NCBI GenBank assembly: GCA_025765615.1
Contig: JAIVFJ010000163.1
Span: 62,001 to 126,000 of the forward strand
From: Zopfochytrium polystomum
Lineage: Eukaryota; Chytridiomycota; Chytridiomycetes; Chytridiales; Chytridiaceae
DNA: 64,000 bases
Direction of reading: 5' to 3'
Positions 23,101 through 32,824 of the stretch are shown here, in pieces. The position numbers and the translations under genes were made by a program. The stretch's first letter is position 1. Each line of letters starts with the position of its first letter. The notes beneath the pieces are model-generated. The model was not told the origin of the DNA, did no database searches, and saw only the letters and a program-made list of their open reading frames with translations.

Positions 23101-24022
23101 CGTCACCACGGTCACCACGGTCGCCATGGCCCCCGCGGCCGGAGCTGCGGCCCAAGCCTATTCCAGCATCGCCGGCGATTGTCCGACTGCGAGGCCGCAT
23201 GTACTTGTCGTCCGAATCGAAATATGAGTCGTCCTGAAGGTATCCACCATCACCATCATCATCGCCTTCAATGTGAGCGAGCATCATGGCGCCGATTCCA
23301 GGGACTGCGCTGGGGCTGGGCAACATGCCGTATTCAAAGTTGCTGCCATCGTAGTCGTCGTCCGGCGTACTTCGATCGTAGTCTGCTTCGCGGCGGCCGC
23401 CGCCGCTGCCGCCGTCGGCCAAGCGATCCGAGCCACCACGACGCCGACCGAGGGAAAAGTAGTCGGAGCGGTTATCGTTTGAGAGGGGCGAGCGATCCGC
23501 CTTTCTGCGGTCCAGTGTGACTGCGCCGGTTCCAGCATTGGCGTCAAAGCGTCTGCGGTCGCCGGCGACCGCAGACAAGGGCGAAAGGAGGAAGTCGCGG
23601 GGGTCAGCGGGATCGGCGGCAGCGGCGGCCCGGGCGGACGAGGGAGATGGGGAAGGAACGCCGGCTGGGCTCGCCTTGCCGGCGCCGGTTCCGCCGCGCT
23701 TGAGGTTCCAGTTTTGCATCAGCGAGTCCTTGAGCACCTCGACGGGGACGTGCGGCGAGGTGAGCAGGTTTGCGCGGGGGTTGGATCCGGCGCTGGGGGC
23801 GCTGTCTTTGCGGGGAGGCAGTGCGCCGCCGCCGCCGCCGATCGGTGGCGGGCGAGACGGTGGCGGGTAGTACTCTGTTTTTGCCGCAGCGGCTGCAATG
23901 TTTGAGGAGGACGGCGACGAGCGCAACGGCCGCCGGGAGCTGCTGCTACTGCTGCCGAAGCCGTCGCGGCCCCCCATGTCCAAGGCCATGGGAGCAGACG
24001 ATGCCCACGGGGGCGAGGCCAT
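20138..24022 (-). CDS. Large disordered protein with C-terminal PB1-like domain
   Basis: A single exon of 1294 residues. Most of it is low-complexity (Pro/Ser/Arg/Ala/Gly, many SP and RS/SK dipeptides), with an acidic patch near residues 215-280, Lys/Arg/Asp-rich repeats near 355-480, and a long charged helix (AEQFVKMREAEAERE, then Arg/Ala-rich) near 1070-1130. The last about 107 residues look like a PB1 domain: a basic first strand (RMVKVMIPR), a helix (FDDVKRLLEDKM) and an acidic OPCA-like loop (RRDEEMNL, VGDDEDW). PB1 domains drive head-to-tail heterodimers in polarity and kinase scaffolds, so a signalling or polarity scaffold is inferred. The ATG at 24022 follows a (CA)n(CT)n leader on the coding strand. 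Confidence 0.75.
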   Translation of the reverse strand: MASPPWASSAPMALDMGGRDGFGSSSSSSRRPLRSSPSSSNIAAAAAKTEYYPPPSRPPPIGGGGGALPPRKDSAPSAGSNPRANLLTSPHVPVEVLKDSLMQNWNLKRGGTGAGKASPAGVPSPSPSSARAAAAADPADPRDFLLSPLSAVAGDRRRFDANAGTGAVTLDRRKADRSPLSNDNRSDYFSLGRRRGGSDRLADGGSGGGRREADYDRSTPDDDYDGSNFEYGMLPSPSAVPGIGAMMLAHIEGDDDGDGGYLQDDSYFDSDDKYMRPRSRTIAGDAGIGLGRSSGRGGHGDRGDRGDGGAGTEALLRARTAGERRPPARTPSPPTFVPRPPPSPPPSVVAPTLPVPERRSDRDRILRDLEAARSGWESLPRERAGDRARSDKNATSKNSEKDPASRDRSKSVKDSAARGGGGVEPERSKTEKDYKKDRGKSDKDRSRSKDTAAREARKMREKLDLSKLASPLGPPPVIPTRKESHTIQPYSTLDRSEKVQPSPLGSAKDQKDNTRSRERSRSKARNDDSLGRKAGPTTPGGAGLGSRTLPTGFSLDDLKKLALEVGMNESAEGDDDRAPPRERNARKNSRDESGEGAGKGFLSLGRPPRAPPLPSNPLTSTGGSGTLGRIATDLPTTTAGRLRTAELVDKNGPINFASSARTGSPATAGPVSARASPFGTPINGNSPAITPRSAVGDGPSRFFAPDSAVATTPTTANSTERTIRRKQSRGVVVYNAESPPPGVAGAPDEASNDDVLFDGRAVVEALGMFGGAVMKAAGAGVGAVNKVVTAVVASSGISVAPDAAAADKALPSLPPPAPRSPILSPDTVDGESVLDLVMNDRPSRDGDKDGGSSRLRQPPPRRDRDRRLYDEPEAAAEEYESFGSMSRSRPSRPSPPSSTNNFSYATIRRPSKPAPLPVATATTASARQLAPNVGEARALRRSSSVPELSAVNAVLEASNASTAAAAASPAAGADGAPRLLTAKEKYRLRNVAGTAAATAGGGRAGGTPISARPRSKTPDPPSSTSRYLRSAGGPSTSSLASATLTRGTLKPALKPARSATPSEILAADLAEQFVKMREAEAERERIRLQEKAMRRAKRAAKRREERRAEREREKAAAAPSGAGAASGGAGVSEGSGTESEGDALRGGAGGGGGGGAGGSSAAVAASAARGGGGGPAAAAAAPRRTDREMVWVTASIDRERMVKVMIPRAAGFDDVKRLLEDKMTAMGWVDEEATTGRAESRVVIECIRRRDEEMNLITVGDDEDWVVCVQEARRAGVGAAASDGEGIRLFLEVL

Positions 24023-24554
24023 CTTCGTGTGCGAGAAGCGAGGAGAGAGAGAGAGAGAGTGTGTGTGTGTGTGTCTGTATGTGTGTGAGAGCGAGTGTGC
24101 GAGAACCAGAGAGAGCGAGAGAGAGAGCGTATCTGATCCTAAACAGACAGACAGACAAACAAAGATCAGCTTTGCAGGTTTCCCAATTTTGTGTGATTGG
24201 TCCTGCCCAGTTCTCTCTGTCGGTATTTTGCTCAGCTGCCCCTTGCATGAATGAGATGCCGTTTAGTTGATTCCCCCACACGTGTTTGTCTCCTTTGCGA
24301 GAGAGACTGACGTTTTTGGGATTGCAAGCATTTTTCGAGGTGAAGAGAAGGGAAAAAAAAATTGGAAGAAATTTTTCTTTTTGCAGTCCAATCAATACTC
24401 ATGCTTTCATGCCTCGCGCAAGTCGCGTAAAGCACAGTTGTTGAAGACGTGTGTGTGCATGTGTGTGGGTACGTGTGTGTTTTTGTGAGAAGAGTGAGCG
24501 CGCGCGCGGAGGTTGATTGATTGCAACTGCGGCGGCAGCCGCCGCCTGCCAAAT

Positions 24555-24588
<34 letters not shown>

Positions 24589-24871
24589 GAGAGAGGGAGA
24601 TGGAGCCGGAGAAGGGACGGCGTGTTGTGCTTCTTGTGTGGTTGACCAGATGAGTCCTGTCCTTGTCATGGTGAAGGAAAAGAACTGTGTTGTTGAACCA
24701 CGAACAAACCAACGGGGTCCTCGGTTCAATCACACCTTTTGGAACCATGAATCACACGCCACTCACGTGCTTCTTGTTGTGCTTGTGCCTTGTCTCGCAC
24801 AGGAGGAACCTTCCATCGCTCTCTGTCGCACACACACGCACACGCACACACAAAACACACACACACACACA

Positions 24872-24930
<59 letters not shown>

Positions 24931-25153
24931 TCTCTGTCTCTCCCTCTCGCTCAGCTTCGCACTCACCATCGCTCACACACCATCACTCGCCACAACATAA
25001 TAACATTCTTCTCCTCCGTCGCTGCTGCTCACACCCCGCCGCCCCCCTCCCTTCCTTCCCCATACTCGCTCGTCGCCGCCGTCTTAAATAACAACAAGCA
25101 CACACGCACATCCCCCGCTTCAAGCAACTAAAACCCACCGAAAAAAAGAAAAA
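24023..25153. promoter_or_regulatory. Divergent intergenic region with dinucleotide tracts
   Basis: It separates the divergently transcribed PB1 gene (minus) and the small membrane protein gene (plus). It holds (GA)n/(GT)n just before 24022, GA tracts at 24553-24600, and (CA)n followed by (CT)n at 24838-24943. Read on the coding strand of each gene, the order is CA then CT in both cases. Confidence 0.6.
24838..24943. repeat. (CA)n(CT)n compound microsatellite
   Basis: About 35 bp of CA-rich followed by about 70 bp of CT dinucleotides, 210-315 bp before the ATG at 25154. Confidence 0.95.
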
Positions 25154-25899
25154 ATGCGCACCCGCTCCTCCACCGCCACGCAGTCCATCCTGCGCGTCCC
25201 GCACAACCAATCGACGCCGTCGCCGTGCGCCTCGGCCGCCTCGTCGTCCTCGCGCAGCGCCCGCCGACGCCCGTCACTCGGCGCCGCCGCCGCGACCCGC
25301 ACCGCCAAGCAGGACCGCAAGAGCATCGAGGAAAAGTGGGTCAACGCCACCCGCACAAGGATCGTGCCCGAAAAGATCACAGATGAGGTGATGCAGCAGA
25401 GGCTGCTGGCCAGGTTGGTACGGTTTGACGTGAAGAAGTTGTTTTTGACTGACGGTGTGAGAGGTGGGGTGGGGGTTGCCGGCACCCCAACGGGGTGGCA
25501 CGGGCAATGCGCGCCACAATCTCAAGCTGCACCTGCAGCAAAACTAAAAACCTTCCCACCACCCCCAGACGCAACTCGTCCTCTGCGATCCTCCAGTCGC
25601 TGCCGTTCGGGGTGGCAGTCGATCCACCCTCTGTGGCCGCCGCCGCCGCCGAAGCGGGCACCTTTTCGCCATCGCCAACGACAAGGGGCGCGGCGTCCTC
25701 GCAGACGCCGCGGTCGCTGCTGCTGGCGCCGTCGTCGTCGCCGCCGCCGACGGCCACAATCAGCCTGGTCCGCTCGCTGTCGCCGCTGCTCGCCAACGAC
25801 GTGCTGATGCAGGGCATCGTGCTGGTTGTCCTCGCCATTTTTGTCGAGATGGTGGCCGCAACGTATCCGGCGCGGTTCACGGGTTCCGCGTACGCGTGA
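25154..25899 (+). CDS. Small protein with a C-terminal membrane segment
   Basis: Two exons, 25154-25413 and 25569-25899, joined in phase (591 nt, 196 residues). The N-terminal 60 residues are Ser/Arg/Ala-rich and basic. A conserved-looking patch follows (RTRIVPEKITDEVMQQRLLARR), then a Ser/Pro/Ala-rich spacer. The C-terminus has a hydrophobic helix (MQGIVLVVLAIFVEMVAA, residues about 166-184) ending 12 residues before the stop. That topology suggests a tail-anchored protein of the ER, nuclear envelope or outer mitochondrial membrane. No family was recognised. Confidence 0.65.
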
Positions 25900-27747
25900 A
25901 GGATGGAAAAACGAATTTTTTTTTTTCTTTAGCTCTCTCTTTCTGGATTTTTTTTGGTTTTTTTCTCCTCCCAACAAGCACTCGCTTTCTACCGAAAAAC
26001 GCCGATCTCAGCTCTTCACCCCTCCCTTGTTAGTGGACTTGCACTCACTTTTTTGGAGCTGTGGCCGGTCACGGTCCTACCGCGCTTTTGTACATTTCTT
26101 CCTTCTCCAATTCCCCCCAACACCACCTCCCTTTTTTTTTTCTTACTGTGTGTATTCTTGCTTCTGCCACCCCCCTCCCCCTCGCATCTCTATCCCCTTC
26201 TCGGATTATTCATTCGGAGTTTGAAAGCCCCCCCTCTTTGGTTCTCTTTGGTTCCTTGATTCCTCTTTTGTCAGCCCCTGCAACTGTTCCCGTATAGTTT
26301 CGCCACTCACCACGCACCCAAGAAGAACAAAAAAAAAAAAAAAAAAAAATTAAGCAAAGAAAAAGAACAGAAATCGAGTGGGGTGGAACGGCAAGACCAG
26401 TCGCGCTGCACTCCAATCAAGCGTCCAGCCGACTTGCACGAATTGGGTTTCAATGGCCTCGCAACGATATGATGATAAAGCCTGGCCCTTCTCTTGTCGC
26501 TCTGCTCCCCCATGTCACGTCGCAAAAAGACGCATGCGAGATCCAACGCGTGTGAACCGGCGACGCGCTGTTGGATTGTGAGAGAGAGGGGGGCCAATGA
26601 GTGAGGGAGGAGAGATGGAAAGAGATAGACAGATAGGACAGAGAGAGACGATGTCGATGGAGACAAAACGGGGCGATAACAAGGAGCCGGCGGATCACTG
26701 AAGATTCCGTTCTCTTTTAAATTTTTGTTTTTCGGTCGCAGAAATGCAGAAGAAAAAAAAAGTTAAAAAATTAACGAGCGCGACGATTAGCTGAAGCGGA
26801 GCGAGCGAGCGATGGGCTGGTTTTTTTTTTGGGTTTTTTTTTTTGTTTTTTTTTTTTGTTTGGACACCCAGTCCTTATCGTCTTTTTCAGTGCAAGGTCG
26901 CGTTTTTTTTTCTTTTTGTGCGTGTGTTTGTGTGCTTTCTTTGGTTTGTTTGGATAACTTTGTTGAGGGTAGGGAAGGCTGGGGTGCCACGTCATCCACA
27001 CCCAGTCACTCACACACACACACACACACACACACCCAAACCAACGAACCCCACCCCCACGCACCCCACCACCCCCCAAGATCCCCTTCACCAAGCGCAA
27101 CATCGATCGACTCGCTGACGCTGGACGGCGCCCGAGATGTGCTCGCAGGTCCCGGCGGGCGCGGGCCCGAACGCAACAGCCGGGGGTTCGGCGAGCGGTC
27201 TCCCACGAACTAACTCGCCGTACATCGATCGGCGCGGAGGGACAGGCGCTGATGCACCGGCGCACAAGATCAAGCCAGAACGTACATGGAGAGGGCGTTG
27301 CGTTGTTTGGGGACGAGGGGGTTTTTTTTCCTTTTTTTTTTCTTCTCCATCTAAATGAAGATTTGATGAACGAAAAAGCCGATGTCACGCACATGTTCAT
27401 CAAACGCCCTTCAAAGGCGACAGGAAGGAGTCGTCTATTTTCTCATTTAAGTAAGTTCTTTTCCTTCTTTGCGCAACCCCACGACGAAAAGATGCAGGAG
27501 AAGGGGAAATGAAGAAGAGCTTGGACCTTGTGGGGAAGGCGGGTAAGGATTGTTGGGGAGGAAAAAAGGATGCCTAAAACATTGTGGATAACCCGGTTCC
27601 ACGGAGAAAGAGAACGTTTGAATCCAAAAAAAAAAAAAAAAAAAACCAAAAAAACAAATAACGGGCTTGTAGCGAGAGAACAAACGTGGGTTCTGCAAAA
27701 GAGGCAAGACGGTAGCAGCGCATGGGGATTCACCCCCGCGACAGGTT
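25900..27747. other. Intergenic, homopolymer-rich
   Basis: Contains A-runs (26329-26349, 27628-27647), T-runs (26820-26860) and a (CA)n tract at 27009-27034. No frame shows a believable protein. It spans the 3' flanks of the membrane protein (plus) and the transporter (minus), which converge here, and is unusually long for such an interval in this window. Confidence 0.5.
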
Positions 27748-29446
27748 TCATCTCCCGCTCCCGCCCTCGCCCATCACCGACAGGGGTACGTCGTCCCTTG
27801 CTGCGGCCCGCCGCCGCCCGGCACCCCACTCCACCTCGAACGACGCCAGCATCTCCTCGTCCTCTTCAGCGGCGACAGACTCGTACTCTCCGGTCGCGGC
27901 GGCCGCTCGCCCGCGGGAAAAGTACTGGCTCCCTTTCGAAAGCCGCCCCTGCGGTGCGTGTCCGCCGCCGTCCGCGACGGCAAAGCCGATGACGCCGGCG
28001 ACGACGACGAGGGTCGCGACGCCCTTGGGCACGTTAAAGCACTGGGTATCGTCGACGTCGCAGAACCAGACGTGCGAGACGCCAAAGACGGCGACGGCGC
28101 GGAGGGCCTGCAGCACGCCTGTGGCGACGGCGCCCGTGCGGCCGACGAGCTCGAACCAGGCGAGGGAGTGTCCGAGAGAGGCGAGGACGAGCGCGACGTA
28201 GGCGGCCGCGTTGAGGGGGTCGAGGAGATGCGGGGCGAGGTGGGCGAGGGTCGGGAGGGAGAGGAGCAGCATGGAGAGAAGCGTAAAGGCGGTGGCGTAG
28301 AGGCCCATCCACACGCACTGCGCGCGCGGCGGGGTGGGCTGCGCGGCGGGCGAGGCGGACGAGCTCGTTGTGAGATGGTGGTCGTTTAGCGTGTACACGA
28401 GAGAGTGCAGCCAGGAACCCAAAAGGCTGACTCCCACGCCGAGCGCGACGCGGGCAGAGTCGGCCGAGTCTTTTTTTTTTTTTTGTTGTTTGCGCCGCGG
28501 ACGGATGAGCACGGGTCGCGCGGAATCGAGCAGAGTTTCGCAAACGCATGCAAGGGGGAGTAGATCGATCAATTTTTGATTATTGAAACTTCAAACGAGC
28601 CAGGCATTTACCTCGAGGACGCCCGATAGCGGTAAGCGACAGGCCGACGCTGATGAGCACGACCGCCGCCCATTGCCACGGCGAAATGCTCTTTTTCAAG
28701 AACAGCCAGTTCCCCAGAGCAGTAAATACAATGACTGACGAGTACACGACCATGTACAGGCCGCTACCGGTTAAAAAGAGACCCGCGACCAGGATCAACT
28801 GGGACGAAACGTCAATGCCAGCCACTATCATGACCGATCGGTGTGCGACGGCCCCAAAGGAATCGAGACGGTCTTTCAACGACTTTAAAAGGGACGATAG
28901 AGAGAGAGCTGAGGAAGGAGGGAGAGACGGGCTGACGGACGAAGAAGAAGAGGAAGAGGTGGACGAGGACGAGGTGTCGGCCGAAGGTGGTAACGAAGAA
29001 GGGTTGGGTAGAAGAGCCACCAGGACCATGCCCAAGTATGTGCAAAGGACGGTGAGGAACGAGAGCGAGTCCGCGGCGCCGCGGTACTTGAGCCACTGCG
29101 CGCCGAGCGTGCTGATATTGGTTGGTCAAAGAGGAATGACGTGGCGCGTTTTTTGTTGGTTTTTTTTGTTTTTTGTTTTTTTGTTTGTTGTTTGTTGTGT
29201 TTTGGTTTTGTTTTGTTTTGATTTTTATTATTTTTTTTCATATTGTAAAAATGACAGCCGGGATGGCGACCGCGTCGCACACCGAACATACCTCATCATG
29301 CCCGTCGCCAGGAAGAGGCATTGCAGCAGCACTATCCGCAGGTTGAGGCGGCCCACTGCGGTCGGGAGGCCGGCGATGAAGGACGTCAGCGGCGGCGGCG
29401 GCGGCGGAGAGGATGAGGAAGAGGATGGTGCCGTCGTGACGGGCAT
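27748..29446 (-). CDS. SLC35-type (drug/metabolite superfamily) transporter
   Basis: Three exons, 29292-29446, 28612-29111 and 27748-28469, sum to 1377 nt (458 residues) with phases that agree. The protein has about ten hydrophobic segments (for example RLNLRIVLLQCLFLATG, MYLG-like VLCTYLGMVLVALL, LILVAGLFLTGSGLYMV, WQWAAVVLISVGLSL, VATLVVVAGVIGFAVADG). The pairing of a SSVIVFTALGNWLFLKK-like helix with a following ISPWQW loop is typical of SLC35/nucleotide-sugar-transporter-like carriers. A Ser-rich loop separates helices 2 and 3, and the C-terminal tail is soluble and acidic. The substrate is unknown. The last intron (142 nt) has an unusual A-rich acceptor side. An in-frame upstream start exists at 29659 but has no conserved character. 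Confidence 0.75.
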
Positions 29447-30174
29447 GATGCTGTCGTGGTCGACGGGAGTGCGAGGTTGGGATTTTTTTCCGGATGACGG
29501 AATGGGTGCGCAGGGAGGATGAAAGAAGGGGTTTGCGCAGGCGCGGTGGCGTGTCGGCTGGCGGGTTGAGGGAAACTGGGGGGCAAAACGGGCTGAGGCC
29601 GCGTCTCGTGATCCGCTCCGACACGTTCGCTCCGATCGCCCAGGAGGTTTCCACCGCAATCAACCGAGGTCTTTCCGATCGCCTTTTTTTTGGGGAGGAC
29701 GGGGAGGGAGGGAGGTAATTGCCCTCAGCGGCGTTGGTCTCGACTGTCGGGTTGGCAGTGCTCAAGATGCAAGGCGCGATCGCGGGCGCGAGGGTGTCGG
29801 CTTGTGTTTTTGTTTTTGTTTTCCTTTTCCTTTTTTTTATTTTTTCCTTTTTTTTTTGTTTTTGTTGGATTGGGTTTGTCTCTCTCGCTCCTCCTCGCTG
29901 GTCGAGTGTAACAAGCACAAGTAAGCGTACAAACGGGGCTTCCATGGTCTTTCTTTACGTTGGATGGCTGCTGGCTTGGCACACACATCACATCATTGCC
30001 TAAATCCATGCAGTTTTCAACTGGATGGACGGTGATATTTCATACAAGCAAGTATGTACAAAGCATCATCTCCCCCCTCCAGCTTGCCGAGGAATGCGTG
30101 GCGTTGCGGACAGCGAGCGGGAGCGTGAATCTGATTGCCTGTCTGTCTGTCTGTCTGTCTCCAGTCCTGTCTCC

Positions 30175-30206
<32 letters not shown>

Positions 30207-30914
30207 GTCTCTCTTTTTCTCCCTCGCTCCAGTCCTCGAATCTCTCACACACATACCTCTGTCTCCGTCCAAATTCTGCGCCGCCCCATCCCAGCCCTCC
30301 CTTCCAACGCCGCCGCCATCGCCCACGAACGTTCGCTGCACCACGCGGTAAGTACTTGGAATCTTCGCTGCATCCGACCGCTCCTCTCCTCCCCCCCCCG
30401 CCCCTCTTCCTTTGTCCCCGCGTTCAATCATATAAGAACGCCAGCCGGAGCGATGCTCCCCCCACCCGTCAACCCACCGATGCTCCTGCTCCGCAACGCG
30501 CGTTACAACTCCCCTCCGGTTTCGGGCGTCCCTCGTACCCCCGCCCTCTTCGTTGTGGGAGCTTTGTGGTCCGAAAAAGAAGAAACCGGGAACAGAGCGT
30601 TCGCTTGCTGCCCGCTTGCGGCGATGCGGACCAAGATCGATGCGCGCAACATGAGCCCTGAGGCTCGGATTTTTTTTCTCACGTCCCCAACAGAGATCGG
30701 GGGGAAACGAGGGGTTCACGATTGGCGCTGAGCTGTGCGTGTTGGTCGTTGAAAGCAGCCTCATACTTCGACCTACCCGTGGTTTGCTCAAATTTTCCTT
30801 CCCTTTCGCCACGCTTTCCCCCATCAACCCAGCACTCAGCCCCAGCTCCGCCCAACCAAGCTATCAAGCACACTCGCACACGTACACGCCCATCCCTCCA
30901 GCTCCCCAAACATT
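29447..30914. promoter_or_regulatory. Divergent intergenic region
   Basis: It lies between the transporter (minus) and the ML-domain gene (plus). It carries T-runs at 29815-29870, a (TGTC)n tract followed by (CT)n at 30139-30225, and a C-run near 30392. The CT tract is on the coding strand of the ML gene but about 700 bp upstream. Confidence 0.5.
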
Positions 30915-31555
30915 ATGCGCCTTGCATCCATCGTCGCGGCCCTGACCGTCGCACTGGCACCAACGCTCGCCGCGGCGCAACACGAGCGGCAGCCGCAGCA
31001 GCAAGCAGCCATTGTCCCCGACGCCATCGGCGGCAGCAGCAGCACCAGCACGACGGCGGCGGCGGCGGTGGACGGCTCGGTGGTGTGGTGCGGCACGCCG
31101 GATTACGTGTTCCAGCCGGACGCGATCGTGCTGATGCCGGACCCGCCCAAGCGCGGGCAGCCACTCAAGGTGACGATCGAGGGCACGTTGTCGCGCGACG
31201 TTGAGGACGGCGCGTACGCGGACGTGACGGTCAAGCTCGGCGTCATCAAGCTAGTCGACTCGAGGCTGGACCTGTGCAAAGAGGCCAAGGGCATCGACTT
31301 GGAGTGCCCGTTCAAGGAAGGGAAGCAGCTCGTCGAGCACACAGTCGACATTCCGAGGGAGGTGCCGCCGGTGAGAAATGCTCCCAACGCGGTGTTTTTG
31401 TGTATCGCTAAGTTTTCCAACCCCACCGGCTCACTAACTGAAAACAAAAAAAAAAAACAAAAAAAAACTACTAGGGCAAGTACACAATTGCCGTTCGCGC
31501 TGGTCTCGTCGACGACACACCACTGGCGTGCTTGGACGTCCAGTTCCGCATGTAG
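30915..31555 (+). CDS. ML-domain (NPC2-like) secreted lipid-binding protein
   Basis: Two exons, 30915-31370 and 31475-31555, in phase 0 (537 nt, 178 residues). A signal peptide covers residues 1-22 (MRLASIVAALTVALAPTLA). The ML domain follows: a first Cys in WCGTPDY, a strand motif RGQPLKVTIEGTL, two central Cys (LDLCKEA, DLECPF) and a last Cys near the C-terminus (LACLDVQFRM), with PPGKYTI before the last strands. This matches the disulfide layout of NPC2 and fungal phosphatidylglycerol/phosphatidylinositol transfer proteins. The expected role is sterol or phospholipid handling in the vacuole, endosome or outside the cell. The intron falls before the last two strands. Confidence 0.88.
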
Positions 31556-32101
31556 GGTGGGAGACGAACCGGCGCCTTGCAATCCTTGCAAAAACAAGAT
31601 GAAAAAAAAATTTTGTGCTACTTCTGTCCTTCAGTTCTGCTCGCTTGCACACTCACTGCCCTCTCCTTTCCCTCCCCCACCTGCCGCAACTCCCCTTGCC
31701 CTTCCACTCTCCCCCCCTGCAACACCCGACCGCACACGTTTTCTTCTTTATTCTGCCAAACGGATGAAGCCGAACCTACAGAGAGAAAAAGGAAAGGAAA
31801 AAAAAAAAAAATTACTCAACTACACAAACAGAAGAAAAAAAAGAGAATGCCTCCTTCACTTGCCCTTGCATTAACCTCCTCCCCCCGTTTCTTCCCTTCT
31901 CCGACTGTCTTTTTGACCGATGAAAGGGCGGGAAAGCCGTGGATCATCGCTCTTTCTCTGCTGCTCTCTTTCTCTCACACTCTCTCTACCCCCTCTTTCC
32001 CTCTCTCTCTCTATCCCGCCCTTGAATTGAAAAAAATTTGTTCCGCTCGCCCCATCGCCTTGTGCCTCCCATCCCCGTTTGCTTTCCAACTTTTTTTTTA
32101 T

Positions 32102-32132
<31 letters not shown>

Positions 32133-32824
32133 CAACTTCCACTTTCATGGAGCTCGATTAAAGGGACAGCTGGGAATCCAAATGTGAACGAAGGAGGTGG
32201 AAAAAAAAAATAAAAGGTGAGGAAGCAGGACAACAAAAAAAAAAAGAAAAAAAAAAAAAAGGAAGAAAGAAAGGAAAGTAAGGATGAAGATATCGAGTGG
32301 TTGGTGGAGTAGACTGGATTGGATGAAGCACGGCGTTCAGTTCGCAACGCCTATTCTGCGCGCAGAAGCCCAGAGAGAGAAGAAAAATGAAAAAAGGAAG
32401 AAGAAAAAAAATCAAGCGTGGAAGGGAAGAAGAATTTTCGGAGCGTGGGGGCCGTCTTGTTCGGGATGGCGACGCCCTGCTGCGCTGGCCCGTGTTTGCT
32501 ACAGAAACGGCGCGGCGCGGCGATGCCCGAGGGGGGGAGGGTGCCGAAATAGGGAAAACAAAGGTAGACTGGGGGGGGGGAAGGCAGCACCTGTTGCAGT
32601 TCCGTCGTTTTTCCTCTTCGTTTTTATTCTTCTTCCCGTCACCCCCCTTCGTCCTCGAAGACGCATAACAGCGTGCACACAACCTCAAACACCAGCACAC
32701 CATCAAAACAGGAACCAAAAGACATCACCACATCGGGAAAAAAAAAAAAAAGAACGAACAAGGAACAAAGACCGGCGGTTAAATCCAAACCCCCTCTCGC
32801 GGGTAGCATGGGGAAGAAAAACGT
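31556..32824. other. Intergenic, homopolymer-rich
   Basis: Between the 3' ends of the ML gene and the minus-strand threonyl-tRNA synthetase. Contains T-runs (32106-32132), A-runs and a G-run (32571-32580). No gene recognised. Confidence 0.6.
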
